Positions 53,024 through 62,637 of a DNA stretch of 64,000 nucleotides are shown piece by piece. A model generated the notes under the pieces. The model was not told the DNA's origin. It did not search any database and saw only the letters and a list, made by a program, of their open reading frames with translations. The DNA lies in NCBI RefSeq assembly GCF_001742165.1, contig NZ_CP016444.1, forward strand, positions 372,001 through 436,000, given 5' to 3'. How positions within the stretch are numbered: position 1 is the stretch's first letter; every line of letters starts with the position of its first letter. This stretch comes from Burkholderia stabilis (GTDB lineage Bacteria > Pseudomonadota > Gammaproteobacteria > Burkholderiales > Burkholderiaceae). Position numbers and translations under genes: made by a program.

Positions 53024-54280
53024 ATGCGCGTCGAACGGGTTCCATACCGCTTAATCACTGCTGCAACGGCTGCCGTTTTCCTGGCCGCGTGCGGAAAAAA
53101 AGAATCGGCGCCGCCGCCGCAAACGCCGGAAGTCGGCATCGTCACGGTGCAGCCGCAGGCCGTGCCGGCAGTGACTGAACTGCCGGGCCGTACCAGCGCG
53201 TTCCTCGTCGCGCAGGTGCGTGCGCGCGTCGACGGCATCGTGCTGCGCCGTGAATTCACCGAAGGCACCGACGTCAAGGCCGGCCAGCGCCTCTACAAGA
53301 TCGATCCGGCGCCGTACGTCGCCGCACTGAACAGCGCGAAGGCGACGCTCGCAAGGGCGCAGGCGAACCTCGCCACGCAGAACGCGCTGGTCGCTCGCTA
53401 CAAGGTGCTGGTGGCCGCGAACGCGGTCAGCAAGCAGGACTACGACAACGCGGTGGCCACGCAAGGCCAGGCCGCGGCAGACGTCGCGGCCGGCAAGGCA
53501 GCGGTCGATACCGCGCAGATCAACCTCGGCTACACCGATGTCGTATCGCCGGTTTCGGGCCGCGTCGGCATCTCGCAAGTGACGCCGGGCGCGTACGTGC
53601 AGGCGAGCCAGGCGACGCTGATGTCGACGGTGCAGCAGCTCGACCCCGTGTACGTGGACCTCACGCAGTCGAGCCTCGAAGGCCTGAAGCTGCGCCAGGA
53701 CGTGCAGAGCGGCCGTCTGAAGACGACCGGCCCGGGCGCGGCGAAGGTGTCGCTGATCCTCGAAGACGGCAAGACCTACGCGGAGCCGGGCAAGCTGCAG
53801 TTCTCGGACGTGACGGTCGACCAGGCCACCGGCTCGGTGACGATCCGCGCCATCTTCCCGAATCCGGGCAAGGTGCTGCTGCCGGGGATGTTCGTGCGCG
53901 CACGGATCGAGGAAGGCGTGAACGAGAACGCGTTCCTGGTGCCGCAGATCGGCGTCACGCACGACCAGAAGGGCCAGGCGATCGCACTGATCGTGAGCGC
54001 GGCCGACAAGGTCGAGTCGCGCCCGTTGACGACGGCCGGCACGTACGGTCAGGACTGGATCGTCGAAGGCGGTCTGGAAGCGGGCGACCGCGTGATCGTC
54101 CACGGCGTCGACAAGGTGCGCCCGGGCGCGACCGTGAAGACCGTCGCGGCACAGCTCGCGCCGGCGCAGGACGCGGCGTCCGGTGCGCCGGCAAGCGCTG
54201 CGAGCGCGTCCGGCGCCGCACCCGCGAGTACCGCCGCCAATGCTGCTGCGAGTTCGGCCGCCGCGTCGGCCGCGCAATAA
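53024..54280 (+). CDS. RND efflux membrane fusion lipoprotein (BpeA/AcrA type)
   Basis: A 418-residue periplasmic adaptor. The signal ends in lipobox LAAC (Cys about 22), followed by GKKESAPPPQTPEVGIVTVQPQAVP. The lipoyl halves (RTSAFLVAQVRARVDGIVLRREF and DVVSPVSGRVG) flank a coiled-coil hairpin with NAVSKQDYDNA. An Ala/Ser-rich tail ends the protein. The ATG at 53024 has GAGAGG seven bases upstream; the earlier in-frame start lacks this. It is the first gene of a three-gene pump operon. Confidence 0.92.
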   Translation: MRVERVPYRLITAATAAVFLAACGKKESAPPPQTPEVGIVTVQPQAVPAVTELPGRTSAFLVAQVRARVDGIVLRREFTEGTDVKAGQRLYKIDPAPYVAALNSAKATLARAQANLATQNALVARYKVLVAANAVSKQDYDNAVATQGQAAADVAAGKAAVDTAQINLGYTDVVSPVSGRVGISQVTPGAYVQASQATLMSTVQQLDPVYVDLTQSSLEGLKLRQDVQSGRLKTTGPGAAKVSLILEDGKTYAEPGKLQFSDVTVDQATGSVTIRAIFPNPGKVLLPGMFVRARIEEGVNENAFLVPQIGVTHDQKGQAIALIVSAADKVESRPLTTAGTYGQDWIVEGGLEAGDRVIVHGVDKVRPGATVKTVAAQLAPAQDAASGAPASAASASGAAPASTAANAAASSAAASAAQ

Positions 54281-54295
54281 CAGGGAGTCCGTTTC

Positions 54296-57200
54296 ATGGC
54301 CAAGTTCTTTATCGATCGCCCGATCTTCGCGTGGGTGATCGCGATCGTGCTGATGCTGGCCGGCATCGCATCGATCTTCAAGATGCCGATTGCGCAGTAT
54401 CCGACGATCGCACCGCCGACGATCCAGATCCAGGCGAACTATCCGGGCGCTTCCGCGAAGACGGTGGAAGACACGGTGACGCAGGTGATCGAGCAGCAGA
54501 TGAGCGGTCTCGACAACTTCCTGTACATGTCGTCGACGAGCGACGATTCGGGCAACGCGACGATCACGCTGACCTTCTCGCCGGGCACGAATCCGGACGT
54601 CGCGCAGGTGCAGGTGCAGAACAAGCTGTCGCTCGCGACGCCGAACCTGCCGCAGGTCGTGCAGCAGCTCGGCATGCAGGTCACGAAGTCGAGCAGCAAC
54701 TGGCTGATGTGGTTCGCGTTCAACTCCGAAGACGGCAGCATGTCGAAGGAGGATCTGACGAACTACGTCGCGTCGCACGTGCTCGATCCGCTCAGCCGCG
54801 TGAACGGCGTCGGCCAGACGCTGCTGCTCGGCTCGCAGTTCTCGATGCGGATCTGGCTCGACCCGATCAAGCTGACCAACTACAGCCTCACGCCGACCGA
54901 CGTGTCGGCCGCGATCGCGCAGCAGAACGTGCAGATCGCGGGCGGCCAGATCGGCGGCACGCCGGCGAAGCCGGGCACCATGCTGCAGGCGACGATCACC
55001 GAATCGACGCTGCTGCGCACGCCCGAACAGTTCGGCAACATCCTGCTGAAGGTCAACCAGGACGGCTCGCAGGTTCGCCTTAAGGACGTCGGCCGCGCGG
55101 CGCTGGGTTCGGAGAACTACACGTTCGACACGAAGTACATGGGGCAGCCGACGGCCGGCCTCGGCATCCAGCTCGCAACCGGCGCGAACGCGCTCGCGAC
55201 GGCAACCGCGCTGCGGGCCAAGATCGACGAGCTGTCGAAGTACTTCCCGCACGGTCTCGTCGTCCACTACCCGTACGACACGACGCCGTTCGTGCGCCTG
55301 TCGATCGAGGAAGTGGTCAAGACGCTGCTCGAAGGTATCGTGCTCGTGTTCCTCGTGATGTACCTGTTCCTGCAGAACCTGCGGGCGACGATCATCCCGA
55401 CGATCGCGGTGCCGGTCGTGCTGCTCGGCACGTTCGCGATCATGGGCCTCGCCGGGTTCTCGATCAATACGCTGTCGATGTTCGGCCTCGTGCTCGCGAT
55501 CGGCCTGCTGGTCGACGATGCGATCGTGGTGGTGGAGAACGTCGAGCGCGTGATGGCGGAAGAGGGCTTGTCGCCGAAGGAGGCGACCAAGAAGGCGATG
55601 AGTCAGATCACCGGCGCGCTCGTCGGGGTGGCGCTCGTGCTGTCGGCGGTGTTCGTGCCGGTCGCGTTCTCGGGCGGGTCGGTCGGCGCGATCTATCGCC
55701 AGTTCTCGCTGACGATCGTGTCGGCGATGGTGCTGTCGGTGCTCGTTGCGCTGATCCTGACGCCAGCGCTGTGCGCGACGATCCTGAAGCCGATTCCGCA
55801 AGGGCATCACGAAGAGAAGAAGGGCTTCTTCGGCTGGTTCAACCGGACCTTCGACCGCAGCCGCGATCGCTACACGGGCGGCGTGAATCACGTGATCCGG
55901 CGCTCGGGCCGCTGGCTCGTGATCTACCTGGCCGTCCTCGTCGCGGTCGGCGTGATGTTCGTGCGCCTGCCGAAGTCGTTCCTGCCCGACGAGGACCAGG
56001 GCTACATGTTCATGATCGTGCAGACGCCGTCGGGTTCGACACAGGAAACGACCGGCAAGACGCTCGACGACATCAACACGTACCTGACCACCACGGAGAA
56101 GGATGTCGTCGATTCGGTGTTCACGGTCAACGGCTTCAGCTTCGCGGGCCGCGGCCAGAACGCGGGCCTCGTGTTCGTGAAGCTCAAACCGTACGCGCAT
56201 CGCCAGCGTTCGGAGCAGAAGGTGCAGGCGCTGATCGGCCGGACCTTCGCGCACTACTCGCAGTACAAGGACGCGATGGTGATTCCGTTCAACCCGCCGT
56301 CGATTCCTGAACTCGGTACGGCCGCCGGCTTCGACTTCGAGCTGACGGACAACGCCGGTCTCGGTCACGAAGTGTTGATGGCTGCACGCGGCCAGTTGCT
56401 CGGGATGGCGGCGAAGGACCCTGCGCTGGCGCTCGTGCGCCCGAACGGCCTGAACGACACGCCGCAGTACAAGGTCGATATCGACCGCGAGAAGGCGAAT
56501 GCGCTCGGCGTGACGGCCGCCGCGATCGACCAGACGTTCTCGATCGCATGGGCGTCGCAGTACGTGAACAACTTCCTCGATACCGACGGCCGGATCAAGA
56601 AGGTGTACGTGCAGTCGGATGCGCCGTTCCGGATGACGCCGGAAGACATGAACATCTGGTACGTGCGTAACAGCACGGGCGGGATGGTGCCGTTCAGTGC
56701 ATTCTCGACCGGCCACTGGAGTTACGGTTCGCCGAAGCTCGAACGCTACAACGGCGTGTCGTCGATCGAGATCCAGGGGCAGGCCGCGGTGGGCAAGTCG
56801 ACGGGCCAGGCGATGACCGCGATGGAAGCGCTCGCGAGCAAGTTGCCGGAAGGCATCGGTTACTCGTGGACGGGCCTGTCGTTCCAGGAAATCCAGTCCG
56901 GTTCGCAGGCGCCGCTCCTGTACGCGATTTCGATCCTCGTCGTGTTCCTGTGTCTTGCGGCGTTGTATGAAAGCTGGTCGATCCCGTTCTCGGTGATCAT
57001 GGTCGTGCCGCTCGGCGTGGTCGGCGCGCTGCTCGCGACGATGCTGCGCGGCCTCGAGAACGACGTGTTCTTCCAGGTCGGCCTGCTCACGACCGTGGGC
57101 TTGTCCGCGAAGAACGCGATCCTGATCGTCGAGTTCGCACGCGAGTTGCAGGCGAAGGAGAACATGGGGCCGGTGCGCGCGGCGATCGAGGCGGCGCGCC

Positions 57201-57487
57201 TGCGATTGCGGCCGATCCTGATGACGTCGCTCGCATTCATGCTTGGCGTGTTGCCGCTCGCGATCAGCAACGGCGCGGGTTCGGCAAGCCAGCACGCGAT
57301 CGGCACGGGCGTGATCGGCGGGATGATCACGGCGACGTTCCTCGCGATCTTCATGATCCCGATGTTCTTCGTGCGGGTTCGCGCGATCTTCAGCGGCGAG
57401 ACGGAAAACGTCGACGACGCATGGCGTCTGGTACAGGGCGACCTGCACCGCGGCCACGACGACGCACACGATTCGAAGGGGCAGTAA
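54296..57487 (+). CDS. RND family multidrug efflux pump inner-membrane transporter (BpeB/AcrB/MexB type)
   Basis: A 1063-residue HAE1-type transporter. It starts [22 protein letters not shown], has the duplicated six-helix cores with large periplasmic loops, the helix-4 proton-relay motif [22 protein letters not shown] (two Asp) and the helix-10 partner Lys within [14 protein letters not shown]. This length is normal for AcrB homologues. It uses the proton gradient to expel drugs, detergents or signalling molecules. Spaced 15 bp after the adaptor gene. Confidence 0.95.
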   Translation: MAKFFIDRPIFAWVIAIVLMLAGIASIFKMPIAQYPTIAPPTIQIQANYPGASAKTVEDTVTQVIEQQMSGLDNFLYMSSTSDDSGNATITLTFSPGTNPDVAQVQVQNKLSLATPNLPQVVQQLGMQVTKSSSNWLMWFAFNSEDGSMSKEDLTNYVASHVLDPLSRVNGVGQTLLLGSQFSMRIWLDPIKLTNYSLTPTDVSAAIAQQNVQIAGGQIGGTPAKPGTMLQATITESTLLRTPEQFGNILLKVNQDGSQVRLKDVGRAALGSENYTFDTKYMGQPTAGLGIQLATGANALATATALRAKIDELSKYFPHGLVVHYPYDTTPFVRLSIEEVVKTLLEGIVLVFLVMYLFLQNLRATIIPTIAVPVVLLGTFAIMGLAGFSINTLSMFGLVLAIGLLVDDAIVVVENVERVMAEEGLSPKEATKKAMSQITGALVGVALVLSAVFVPVAFSGGSVGAIYRQFSLTIVSAMVLSVLVALILTPALCATILKPIPQGHHEEKKGFFGWFNRTFDRSRDRYTGGVNHVIRRSGRWLVIYLAVLVAVGVMFVRLPKSFLPDEDQGYMFMIVQTPSGSTQETTGKTLDDINTYLTTTEKDVVDSVFTVNGFSFAGRGQNAGLVFVKLKPYAHRQRSEQKVQALIGRTFAHYSQYKDAMVIPFNPPSIPELGTAAGFDFELTDNAGLGHEVLMAARGQLLGMAAKDPALALVRPNGLNDTPQYKVDIDREKANALGVTAAAIDQTFSIAWASQYVNNFLDTDGRIKKVYVQSDAPFRMTPEDMNIWYVRNSTGGMVPFSAFSTGHWSYGSPKLERYNGVSSIEIQGQAAVGKSTGQAMTAMEALASKLPEGIGYSWTGLSFQEIQSGSQAPLLYAISILVVFLCLAALYESWSIPFSVIMVVPLGVVGALLATMLRGLENDVFFQVGLLTTVGLSAKNAILIVEFARELQAKENMGPVRAAIEAARLRLRPILMTSLAFMLGVLPLAISNGAGSASQHAIGTGVIGGMITATFLAIFMIPMFFVRVRAIFSGETENVDDAWRLVQGDLHRGHDDAHDSKGQ

Positions 57488-57489
57488 CG

Positions 57490-58995
57490 ATGCAAAAACA
57501 CGCTTTGACTGCAACTGCAGTCGCACTGGCTGCCGCGCTCTTTGCCGCGGGTTGCACGATGGCGCCGCATTACAAGCGGCCCGACGCACCGGTCGCACAG
57601 GCGTTCCCGGCGGGCGGCGTCTACGCCACGCAGCCGGGTGCGACCGGCGCGCGCAGCGCGAACGGCCAGGCGGCGGCTGCCATCGGCTGGCGCGAATTCT
57701 TCGTCGATCCGCGCCTGCAGCGGCTGATCGAGATTGCGCTGAAGAACAACCGCGACCTGCGCGTGTCGGTGCTGAACATCGAGGCGGCGCGTGCGCAGTA
57801 CCAGATCACGCGTGCGGGCCTGTTCCCGACGCTCAGCGGTACGGGTACGGGCAGCATCCAGCGTTTCCCGGCCGGCGTGTCGACGACGCAGCAACCGTTG
57901 ATCACGCGCAGCTACAACGTCGGGCTTTCCGCGTCGTGGGAGCTCGACCTGTTCGGCCGCGTGCAGAGCCTGAAGGACCAGGCGCTCGCGCAATACCTGT
58001 CGACCGCGTACGCGCGGCAGGCGTCGGAAATCTCGCTGGTGTCGTCGGTGGCCGATCAATACCTGACGGTGCTGTCGACCGACGATCTGCTGAAGGTCAC
58101 GGAGAACACGCTGAAATCCGCGCAGGCGTCCTACGACCTGACGAAGCTGCAGTTCGACAACGGCACGGGCTCCGAGCTCGACCTGCGTCAGGCGCAGACG
58201 GTCGTCGAGACGGCGCTCGCGAACCAGCAGGCTCAGGCGCGCGCACGCGCACAGGCCGTGAACGCGCTGGTGCTGCTGATCGGCGAGCCGCTGCCGGACG
58301 ACCTGCCGCCGGGCATGCCGCTCGACGCGCAGAACCTGCTGACGGACGTGCCGGCAGGCCTTCCGTCGGACCTGCTGACACGTCGTCCGGACGTGATGCA
58401 GGCCGAGCAGACGCTCTTGGCCGCGAATGCGAACATCGGCGCGGCACGCGCGGCGTTCTTCCCGAAGATCTCGCTGACGGCGGCGTTCGGCACCGCGAGC
58501 CCGACGCTGGGCGGCCTGTTCAAGGCCGGCACGGCGGCGTGGTCGTTCGCGCCGAACATCGCGCTGCCGATCTTCGAAGGCGGCTCGAACATCGCGAACC
58601 TCGATCTTGCGCACGTGCAGAAGCGCATCGAGATCGCGAACTACGAGAAGGCGATCCAGTCGGCGTTCCGCGAAGTGTCGGACGGGTTGGCCGCACGCGG
58701 CACGTACGACCAGCAGATTGCGGCGCTGGAGCGCAACGAGCACGCGCAGCAGCGCCGTTTCGACCTGTCGGACCTGCGTTACAAGAACGGCGTGGACAGC
58801 TACCTGTCGGTACTGACCGCGCAGACGGATCTGTACTCGGCGCAGCAGTCGCTGATCAGCGCGCGACTGGCGCGCTGGACGAACCTGGTCGACTTGTACC
58901 GCTCGTTGGGCGGCGGGTGGATTCAGCGGGCCGGCGAAGCGCCGCGCGCGCCGGATGCGCCGGTCGACTACGACAAGGTCGCGACGAACGGGTAA
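57490..58995 (+). CDS. RND efflux outer-membrane lipoprotein (OprB/OprM type)
   Basis: A 501-residue TolC-family channel. Lipobox AAGC (Cys about 21), mature start TMAPHYKRPDAPV, and two efflux repeats (SYNVGLSASWELDLFGRVQSLKDQALAQYLST and LLTRRPDVMQAEQTLLAANANIGAARAAFFPKISLTA). It begins 2 bp after the pump gene stop and completes the tripartite system. A strong terminator follows. Confidence 0.94.
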   Translation: MQKHALTATAVALAAALFAAGCTMAPHYKRPDAPVAQAFPAGGVYATQPGATGARSANGQAAAAIGWREFFVDPRLQRLIEIALKNNRDLRVSVLNIEAARAQYQITRAGLFPTLSGTGTGSIQRFPAGVSTTQQPLITRSYNVGLSASWELDLFGRVQSLKDQALAQYLSTAYARQASEISLVSSVADQYLTVLSTDDLLKVTENTLKSAQASYDLTKLQFDNGTGSELDLRQAQTVVETALANQQAQARARAQAVNALVLLIGEPLPDDLPPGMPLDAQNLLTDVPAGLPSDLLTRRPDVMQAEQTLLAANANIGAARAAFFPKISLTAAFGTASPTLGGLFKAGTAAWSFAPNIALPIFEGGSNIANLDLAHVQKRIEIANYEKAIQSAFREVSDGLAARGTYDQQIAALERNEHAQQRRFDLSDLRYKNGVDSYLSVLTAQTDLYSAQQSLISARLARWTNLVDLYRSLGGGWIQRAGEAPRAPDAPVDYDKVATNG

Positions 58996-59058
58996 GCGGG
59001 AGCAGCGCAGGCGCGGGCAACCGCGCCTGTTCGCCGGTCTGCTGTCGGCAGAAACGAA

Positions 59059-59093
59059 AACGCCACGGAGGGAAAGTCCGTGGCGTTTTTTTT
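59059..59093 (+). terminator. Rho-independent terminator of the RND operon
   Basis: A perfect 11-bp stem AACGCCACGGA/TCCGTGGCGTT with a 7-base loop, running into eight T. It is 64 bp after the channel gene stop. Confidence 0.92.
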
Positions 59094-59147
59094 GCGTTGC
59101 CGCCCGACGCACGCACGGCGGCGGCCTGCGTCGGAAGCGGTGCGACG

Positions 59148-59861
59148 TTACCCTTGCTTCGTCCAGAGCGTGCGGCCGAAGAACGTGAGCGTACGATCCC
59201 AGGCGGTTTGCGACCACACCGGATCGAACTGCGTGCCGGCGATGCGGCCGGGGCCGACGGCCTCTTCGTTTGCGAACGCGTGATGCGCGAGATAGCGATG
59301 GAATTCGAACCCGACCTTCGCATCGGTCAGCTTCTTCTCGAGCGCATCGACCTGGTCGATCGCAAAGAACGCGTCCTGCGTCGCCCAGTGGCCCATCAGC
59401 GGTACCTTGAGCTTCGCCGGATCGATGTAGTCGAGCGGCGGCAGGCCGTACCACGTGACACCCGCATCCGCGTCGGCGTATTGCAGCGACAGCAGCGTGA
59501 GTGCGCCGCCCATGCAGTAGCCCGTTACCGCGACGCGCGGCGCAAGCGTCTTCAGATAGGTCACGGCGCCGGGAATGTCCTGCGACGCGGCGTCGCCGAA
59601 ATCGAGCCCGGTCATCAGGTGGTGCGCTTCTTCTTCTTCGACCGTCGACTTGCCGCGATACAGGTCGGGCACGAGCGCGAAGTATCCGCAGCGCGCGAGG
59701 CGATCCGCGACGCCGCGGATCTGATCGTTCAGCCCCCACCATTCCTGGATGACGACAACCGCGGGCGCGCCTTCCGTCTTTGCCGGCGTGGCGAGATAAC
59801 CCTGCAGTTCCTGGCCGTCCGGGCGGCGAAACGTAATCATGGAACCCGATGTTTGAGACAT
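59148..59861 (-). CDS. Dienelactone hydrolase family protein
   Basis: A 237-residue alpha/beta-hydrolase. The nucleophile elbow is GYCMGG (Cys as in dienelactone hydrolases), preceded by VVVIQEWWGLNDQIRGVADRLA, a hallmark of the family. The C-terminal HRYLAHHAFAN carries the catalytic His. The ATG at 59861 has GGAG nine bases upstream. Cytoplasmic; likely acts on a lactone or ester. No pathway genes are next to it. Convergent with the RND operon. Confidence 0.9.
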   Translation of the reverse strand: MSQTSGSMITFRRPDGQELQGYLATPAKTEGAPAVVVIQEWWGLNDQIRGVADRLARCGYFALVPDLYRGKSTVEEEEAHHLMTGLDFGDAASQDIPGAVTYLKTLAPRVAVTGYCMGGALTLLSLQYADADAGVTWYGLPPLDYIDPAKLKVPLMGHWATQDAFFAIDQVDALEKKLTDAKVGFEFHRYLAHHAFANEEAVGPGRIAGTQFDPVWSQTAWDRTLTFFGRTLWTKQG

Positions 59862-60086
59862 GAAACCGCTCCTTTTCGAAAAATGCGATGCGTGCGACAT
59901 CGGGCCGGCCAGCGGGCGTGTCGACGACCGGACATGCCGCGCGTCGTGGTTTCGCTCGCGTTCGTTTCGGCCGACGCCGACCACGCGGCCATTCTATGCG
60001 CAAACACCTGCAGCATGCGTGGACGGCATCGCGCGATCCGCGCGTGCGCGTCGCTCGGACGCCGCCGTTCGGTTGCTGACGGCCGA

Positions 60087-60126
60087 AAAGCAAACACCCC
60101 GCCCCGATGAACGGGAGCGGGGTGTC
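60087..60126 (-). terminator. Probable terminator of the DUF4148 gene
   Basis: On the minus strand a 9-bp stem (ACACCCCGC and its complement) with an internal CCCG/CGGG extension is followed by TTTGCTTTT. It is 42 bp after the DUF4148 stop. Confidence 0.65.
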
Positions 60127-60167
60127 GGCCTGACACGCGCGGATCGAAATCCGCGCGCGGGTCCGGC

Positions 60168-60479
60168 TTACTGACCGAAATACACGGAGTCGCGGCCGTC
60201 CTGCTTCACCGCGATCGCGCGGCCGGCGCGCACGCCGGCGGCGGCTTGCGCGCCATAGCCGGTTTCATCGGCGTTCGTCACGCGGGCCTGCGCCGTTTGC
60301 AGCGCACGCGGGTAATACTGGTCGGAGACTTCGGGCTTGTAACCGGCCTGCTCGAGCTGGACGAGTTCCGCACGCACCTGGGCACGCGTCAGCTGGCCCG
60401 ACGGGTTCGACTGGGCGAAGGCGCCGTACGAGGCGGACAGGGCGGTTGCGGCGACGACTGCGTAGATGAACGACTTCAT
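60168..60479 (-). CDS. Secreted DUF4148 protein
   Basis: A 103-residue protein with a signal peptide ending AFA-QSN (about residue 23) and the family core [43 protein letters not shown] lies just before the ATG at 60479. Same family as the protein at 39895-40206 but with a Gln-rich rather than Lys-rich middle. Single-gene unit with its own terminator. Function unknown. Confidence 0.88.
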   Translation of the reverse strand: MKSFIYAVVAATALSASYGAFAQSNPSGQLTRAQVRAELVQLEQAGYKPEVSDQYYPRALQTAQARVTNADETGYGAQAAAGVRAGRAIAVKQDGRDSVYFGQ

Positions 60480-60540
60480 GATGACCTCCGGTTTCATTGA
60501 TTTCGCGCTTCGCTTGTTGCGTTCAGCGGTTGATTGCATC

Positions 60541-60556
60541 GTAACGATCGCGTTAC
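60541..60556. promoter_or_regulatory. Palindrome GTAACGATCGCGTTAC upstream of the DUF4148 gene
   Basis: Perfect 6-bp arms GTAACG/CGTTAC around ATCG, 62 bp before the DUF4148 start, in an AT-rich promoter gap (60480-60793). Candidate operator for an unidentified regulator. Confidence 0.55.
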
Positions 60557-60793
60557 CGGTCGGAAATACATGTTCCAGCGAATCATTATTGCAACTGGGT
60601 AAACGATCCGTGCGGAAGGCGATTTCGTCTGATGATTGCAGGCGCAGCGGCTCGCGGGCCGGTGCGGGATGGAGACGCCGCGCACCGCTTTTCGGCGCGC
60701 GATGGCGAAGATCGGCCGGCGTCGGATGTCGATCGATTGAGTCGTATTCCGAAGCGTTTGAACGAGCGCATCGGCGTCGCGGAGACTGCCGCG

Positions 60794-61759
60794 TCACTCG
60801 GCGAGGACCGCCTGCCGCTTTCGGTATTCGGCGGGCGTGATCCCGACGTGCCGGGTGAACGATCGCCTGAGCGTATCGGCATTCGCGAAGCCGCATTTCG
60901 CGGCGACCTGCTTCGGCGTGTCGTGGCCGTTCTCGAGCAAATGACGGGCCGCCGAGATGCGGGTTGCCTCGACCCACGCAGCCGGCGTCATACCGACCTC
61001 CGCGCGGAACAGCCGCGCGAAGTGGCGCGGGCTCATGCCTGCATGTTTCGCCATCTCCGCCACCGAATGCTCGAGCTCCGGATTCGCCGCGATCCAGCGC
61101 TGGACCTCCTGCAGTACCGAACGCCCGGCGGGGCGCGCCTCGCCCTTGCGGCTGAACTGGAGTTGCCCGCCCGGGCGCTTGAAGAACATGACCAGTTGCG
61201 CGGCGACGCGCCGCGCGATCTCGCGGCCGAGATCTTCCTCCACGAGCGCGAGTGCGAGATCGAGCCCGGCCGTGACGCCGGCGCCGGTGCGCAGCTTGCC
61301 GTCGCGCACGTACAGCGCGTCCGCATCGACGGCGAGCGACGGGTAGGCTTCGGCCAGCGCGTCGGCGGCGGCCCAGTGCGTGGTCAGGTGGCGCCCTTTC
61401 AGCAGGCCGGTGGCTGCGAGGATGAACGCGCCGGTGCAGATCGACCCATAGCGCCGGCTTTGCACGGCCGCCGATCGCAGCCACGCGAGCACGTCGGTGC
61501 GCAGCGCGATCCGGGCGGCGTCCGGCGCGCCGGCCACCAGCAGCGTGTCGATGCGCTCCGGGATGTCGGGGACGATCCAGTCGGGCAGCAGCCGTGCGCC
61601 GGATGAACTGCGGATCGGGCCGGACTCGCCGGCGATGACGCGCAGCGCGTAGAACGGCTTCCCGCATTCGGCGTTCGCTTGCGCGAAGACGTCGAGCGGC
61701 GCGGAAACATCGAGCAGTTGGACGCCGGGAACGGCGAAGATACCCACGACCTTCGGCAT
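60794..61759 (-). CDS. GlxA family transcriptional regulator (DJ-1/PfpI plus AraC domains)
   Basis: A 321-residue protein. The N-terminal amidase-like fold ([26 protein letters not shown] ... [27 protein letters not shown]) contains the cysteine in SICTGA. The C-terminal AraC DNA-binding domain is [48 protein letters not shown]...[25 protein letters not shown]. Such proteins activate catabolic genes, often for nitrogen compounds. It diverges from the HD-domain gene at 61933, the probable target. Confidence 0.92.
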   Translation of the reverse strand: MPKVVGIFAVPGVQLLDVSAPLDVFAQANAECGKPFYALRVIAGESGPIRSSSGARLLPDWIVPDIPERIDTLLVAGAPDAARIALRTDVLAWLRSAAVQSRRYGSICTGAFILAATGLLKGRHLTTHWAAADALAEAYPSLAVDADALYVRDGKLRTGAGVTAGLDLALALVEEDLGREIARRVAAQLVMFFKRPGGQLQFSRKGEARPAGRSVLQEVQRWIAANPELEHSVAEMAKHAGMSPRHFARLFRAEVGMTPAAWVEATRISAARHLLENGHDTPKQVAAKCGFANADTLRRSFTRHVGITPAEYRKRQAVLAE

Positions 61760-61932
61760 GATCGGTTGCGTGCTGTGTCGAACGTGACGCGTAGCAGTAT
61801 AGAGGCGTCGTTTTCACCGTGCCGGCGCCGTGGCCGTCCGGCGCGTGAAATGGCAGAATATGGCGTAATACGTCCGTTGAAGACAGCTATCGGGCGCCGG
61901 AGAATCGGGGGTGTCTTCAATGGAGGTCGATC

Positions 61933-62574
61933 ATGACTGTGAACGTTGCCGGCATCACCCTTCCCGATAGTCAGCTGACGCGCGAGATCACCGAGCTGGT
62001 GCGCGATACCGAGTCCGAGCTGCTGTTCCACCATTCGAGCCGCGTTTTCTATTTCGCGGCGCTCGCGGGCCGGCGCCGCGGGCTCGCATACGATCCCGAG
62101 CTGCTCTACTGCGGCTGCATGTTCCATGACATGGGGCTCACGCACCGCCACAGCAGCGCATGCGAACGCTTCGAAGTGGACGGCGCCAACGCCGCCCGCG
62201 ATTTCCTGAAGGGCAAGGGAATTTCGCAGCAGGACATCGACGTCGTGTGGACTTCGATCGCGCTGCACACCACGCCCGGCATCCCGCAACACATGCACCC
62301 GGTCGTCGCGCTCGTCACGGCGGGCGTCGAGATGGACGTGCTGGGCCTGACCTATCCGGAATACGGCGACGCCGAGCGCGAAGCGGTCGTGAGCGCGCAT
62401 CCGCGCACGCCGCATTTCAAGGAGGACATCATCCAGGCGTTCTACGACGGAATCCGCCACAAGCCCGACACGACGTTCGGCAACGTGAAGGCGGACGTGC
62501 TCGCTGACAAGGACCCGCAATTCCGCGCCGGCAACTTCTGCAGCGTGATCCGCTCGTCCGCGTGGGCGGGCTGA
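61933..62574 (+). CDS. HD-domain protein, cyanamide-hydratase/phosphohydrolase-like
   Basis: A 213-residue HD-superfamily protein. The metal-binding pieces are HHSSRVFYFAAL (first His), CGCMFHDMGLT (HD doublet) and a later SIALHTTPGIPQHMHP segment. This arrangement (short, single domain, LLFHHSSRV start) is that of the bacterial cyanamide hydratase-like group, not of GGDEF-linked HD-GYP enzymes. Divergent from a GlxA-type activator. The substrate, possibly a nitrile-like or isocyanide compound, is inferred only. Confidence 0.82.
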   Translation: MTVNVAGITLPDSQLTREITELVRDTESELLFHHSSRVFYFAALAGRRRGLAYDPELLYCGCMFHDMGLTHRHSSACERFEVDGANAARDFLKGKGISQQDIDVVWTSIALHTTPGIPQHMHPVVALVTAGVEMDVLGLTYPEYGDAEREAVVSAHPRTPHFKEDIIQAFYDGIRHKPDTTFGNVKADVLADKDPQFRAGNFCSVIRSSAWAG

Positions 62575-62637
62575 CCGTTGTCGCGCGCCGGGGCGTGCGT
62601 CGATGCCGGTCGCCGCGCGCAGGCGACCGGCGCCGCA

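Noticed and set aside
53051..57598. Open frame of 1515 codons opposite the RND operon
   Set aside because: Composition is Arg/His-rich without any domain. The plus strand encodes a complete tripartite pump.
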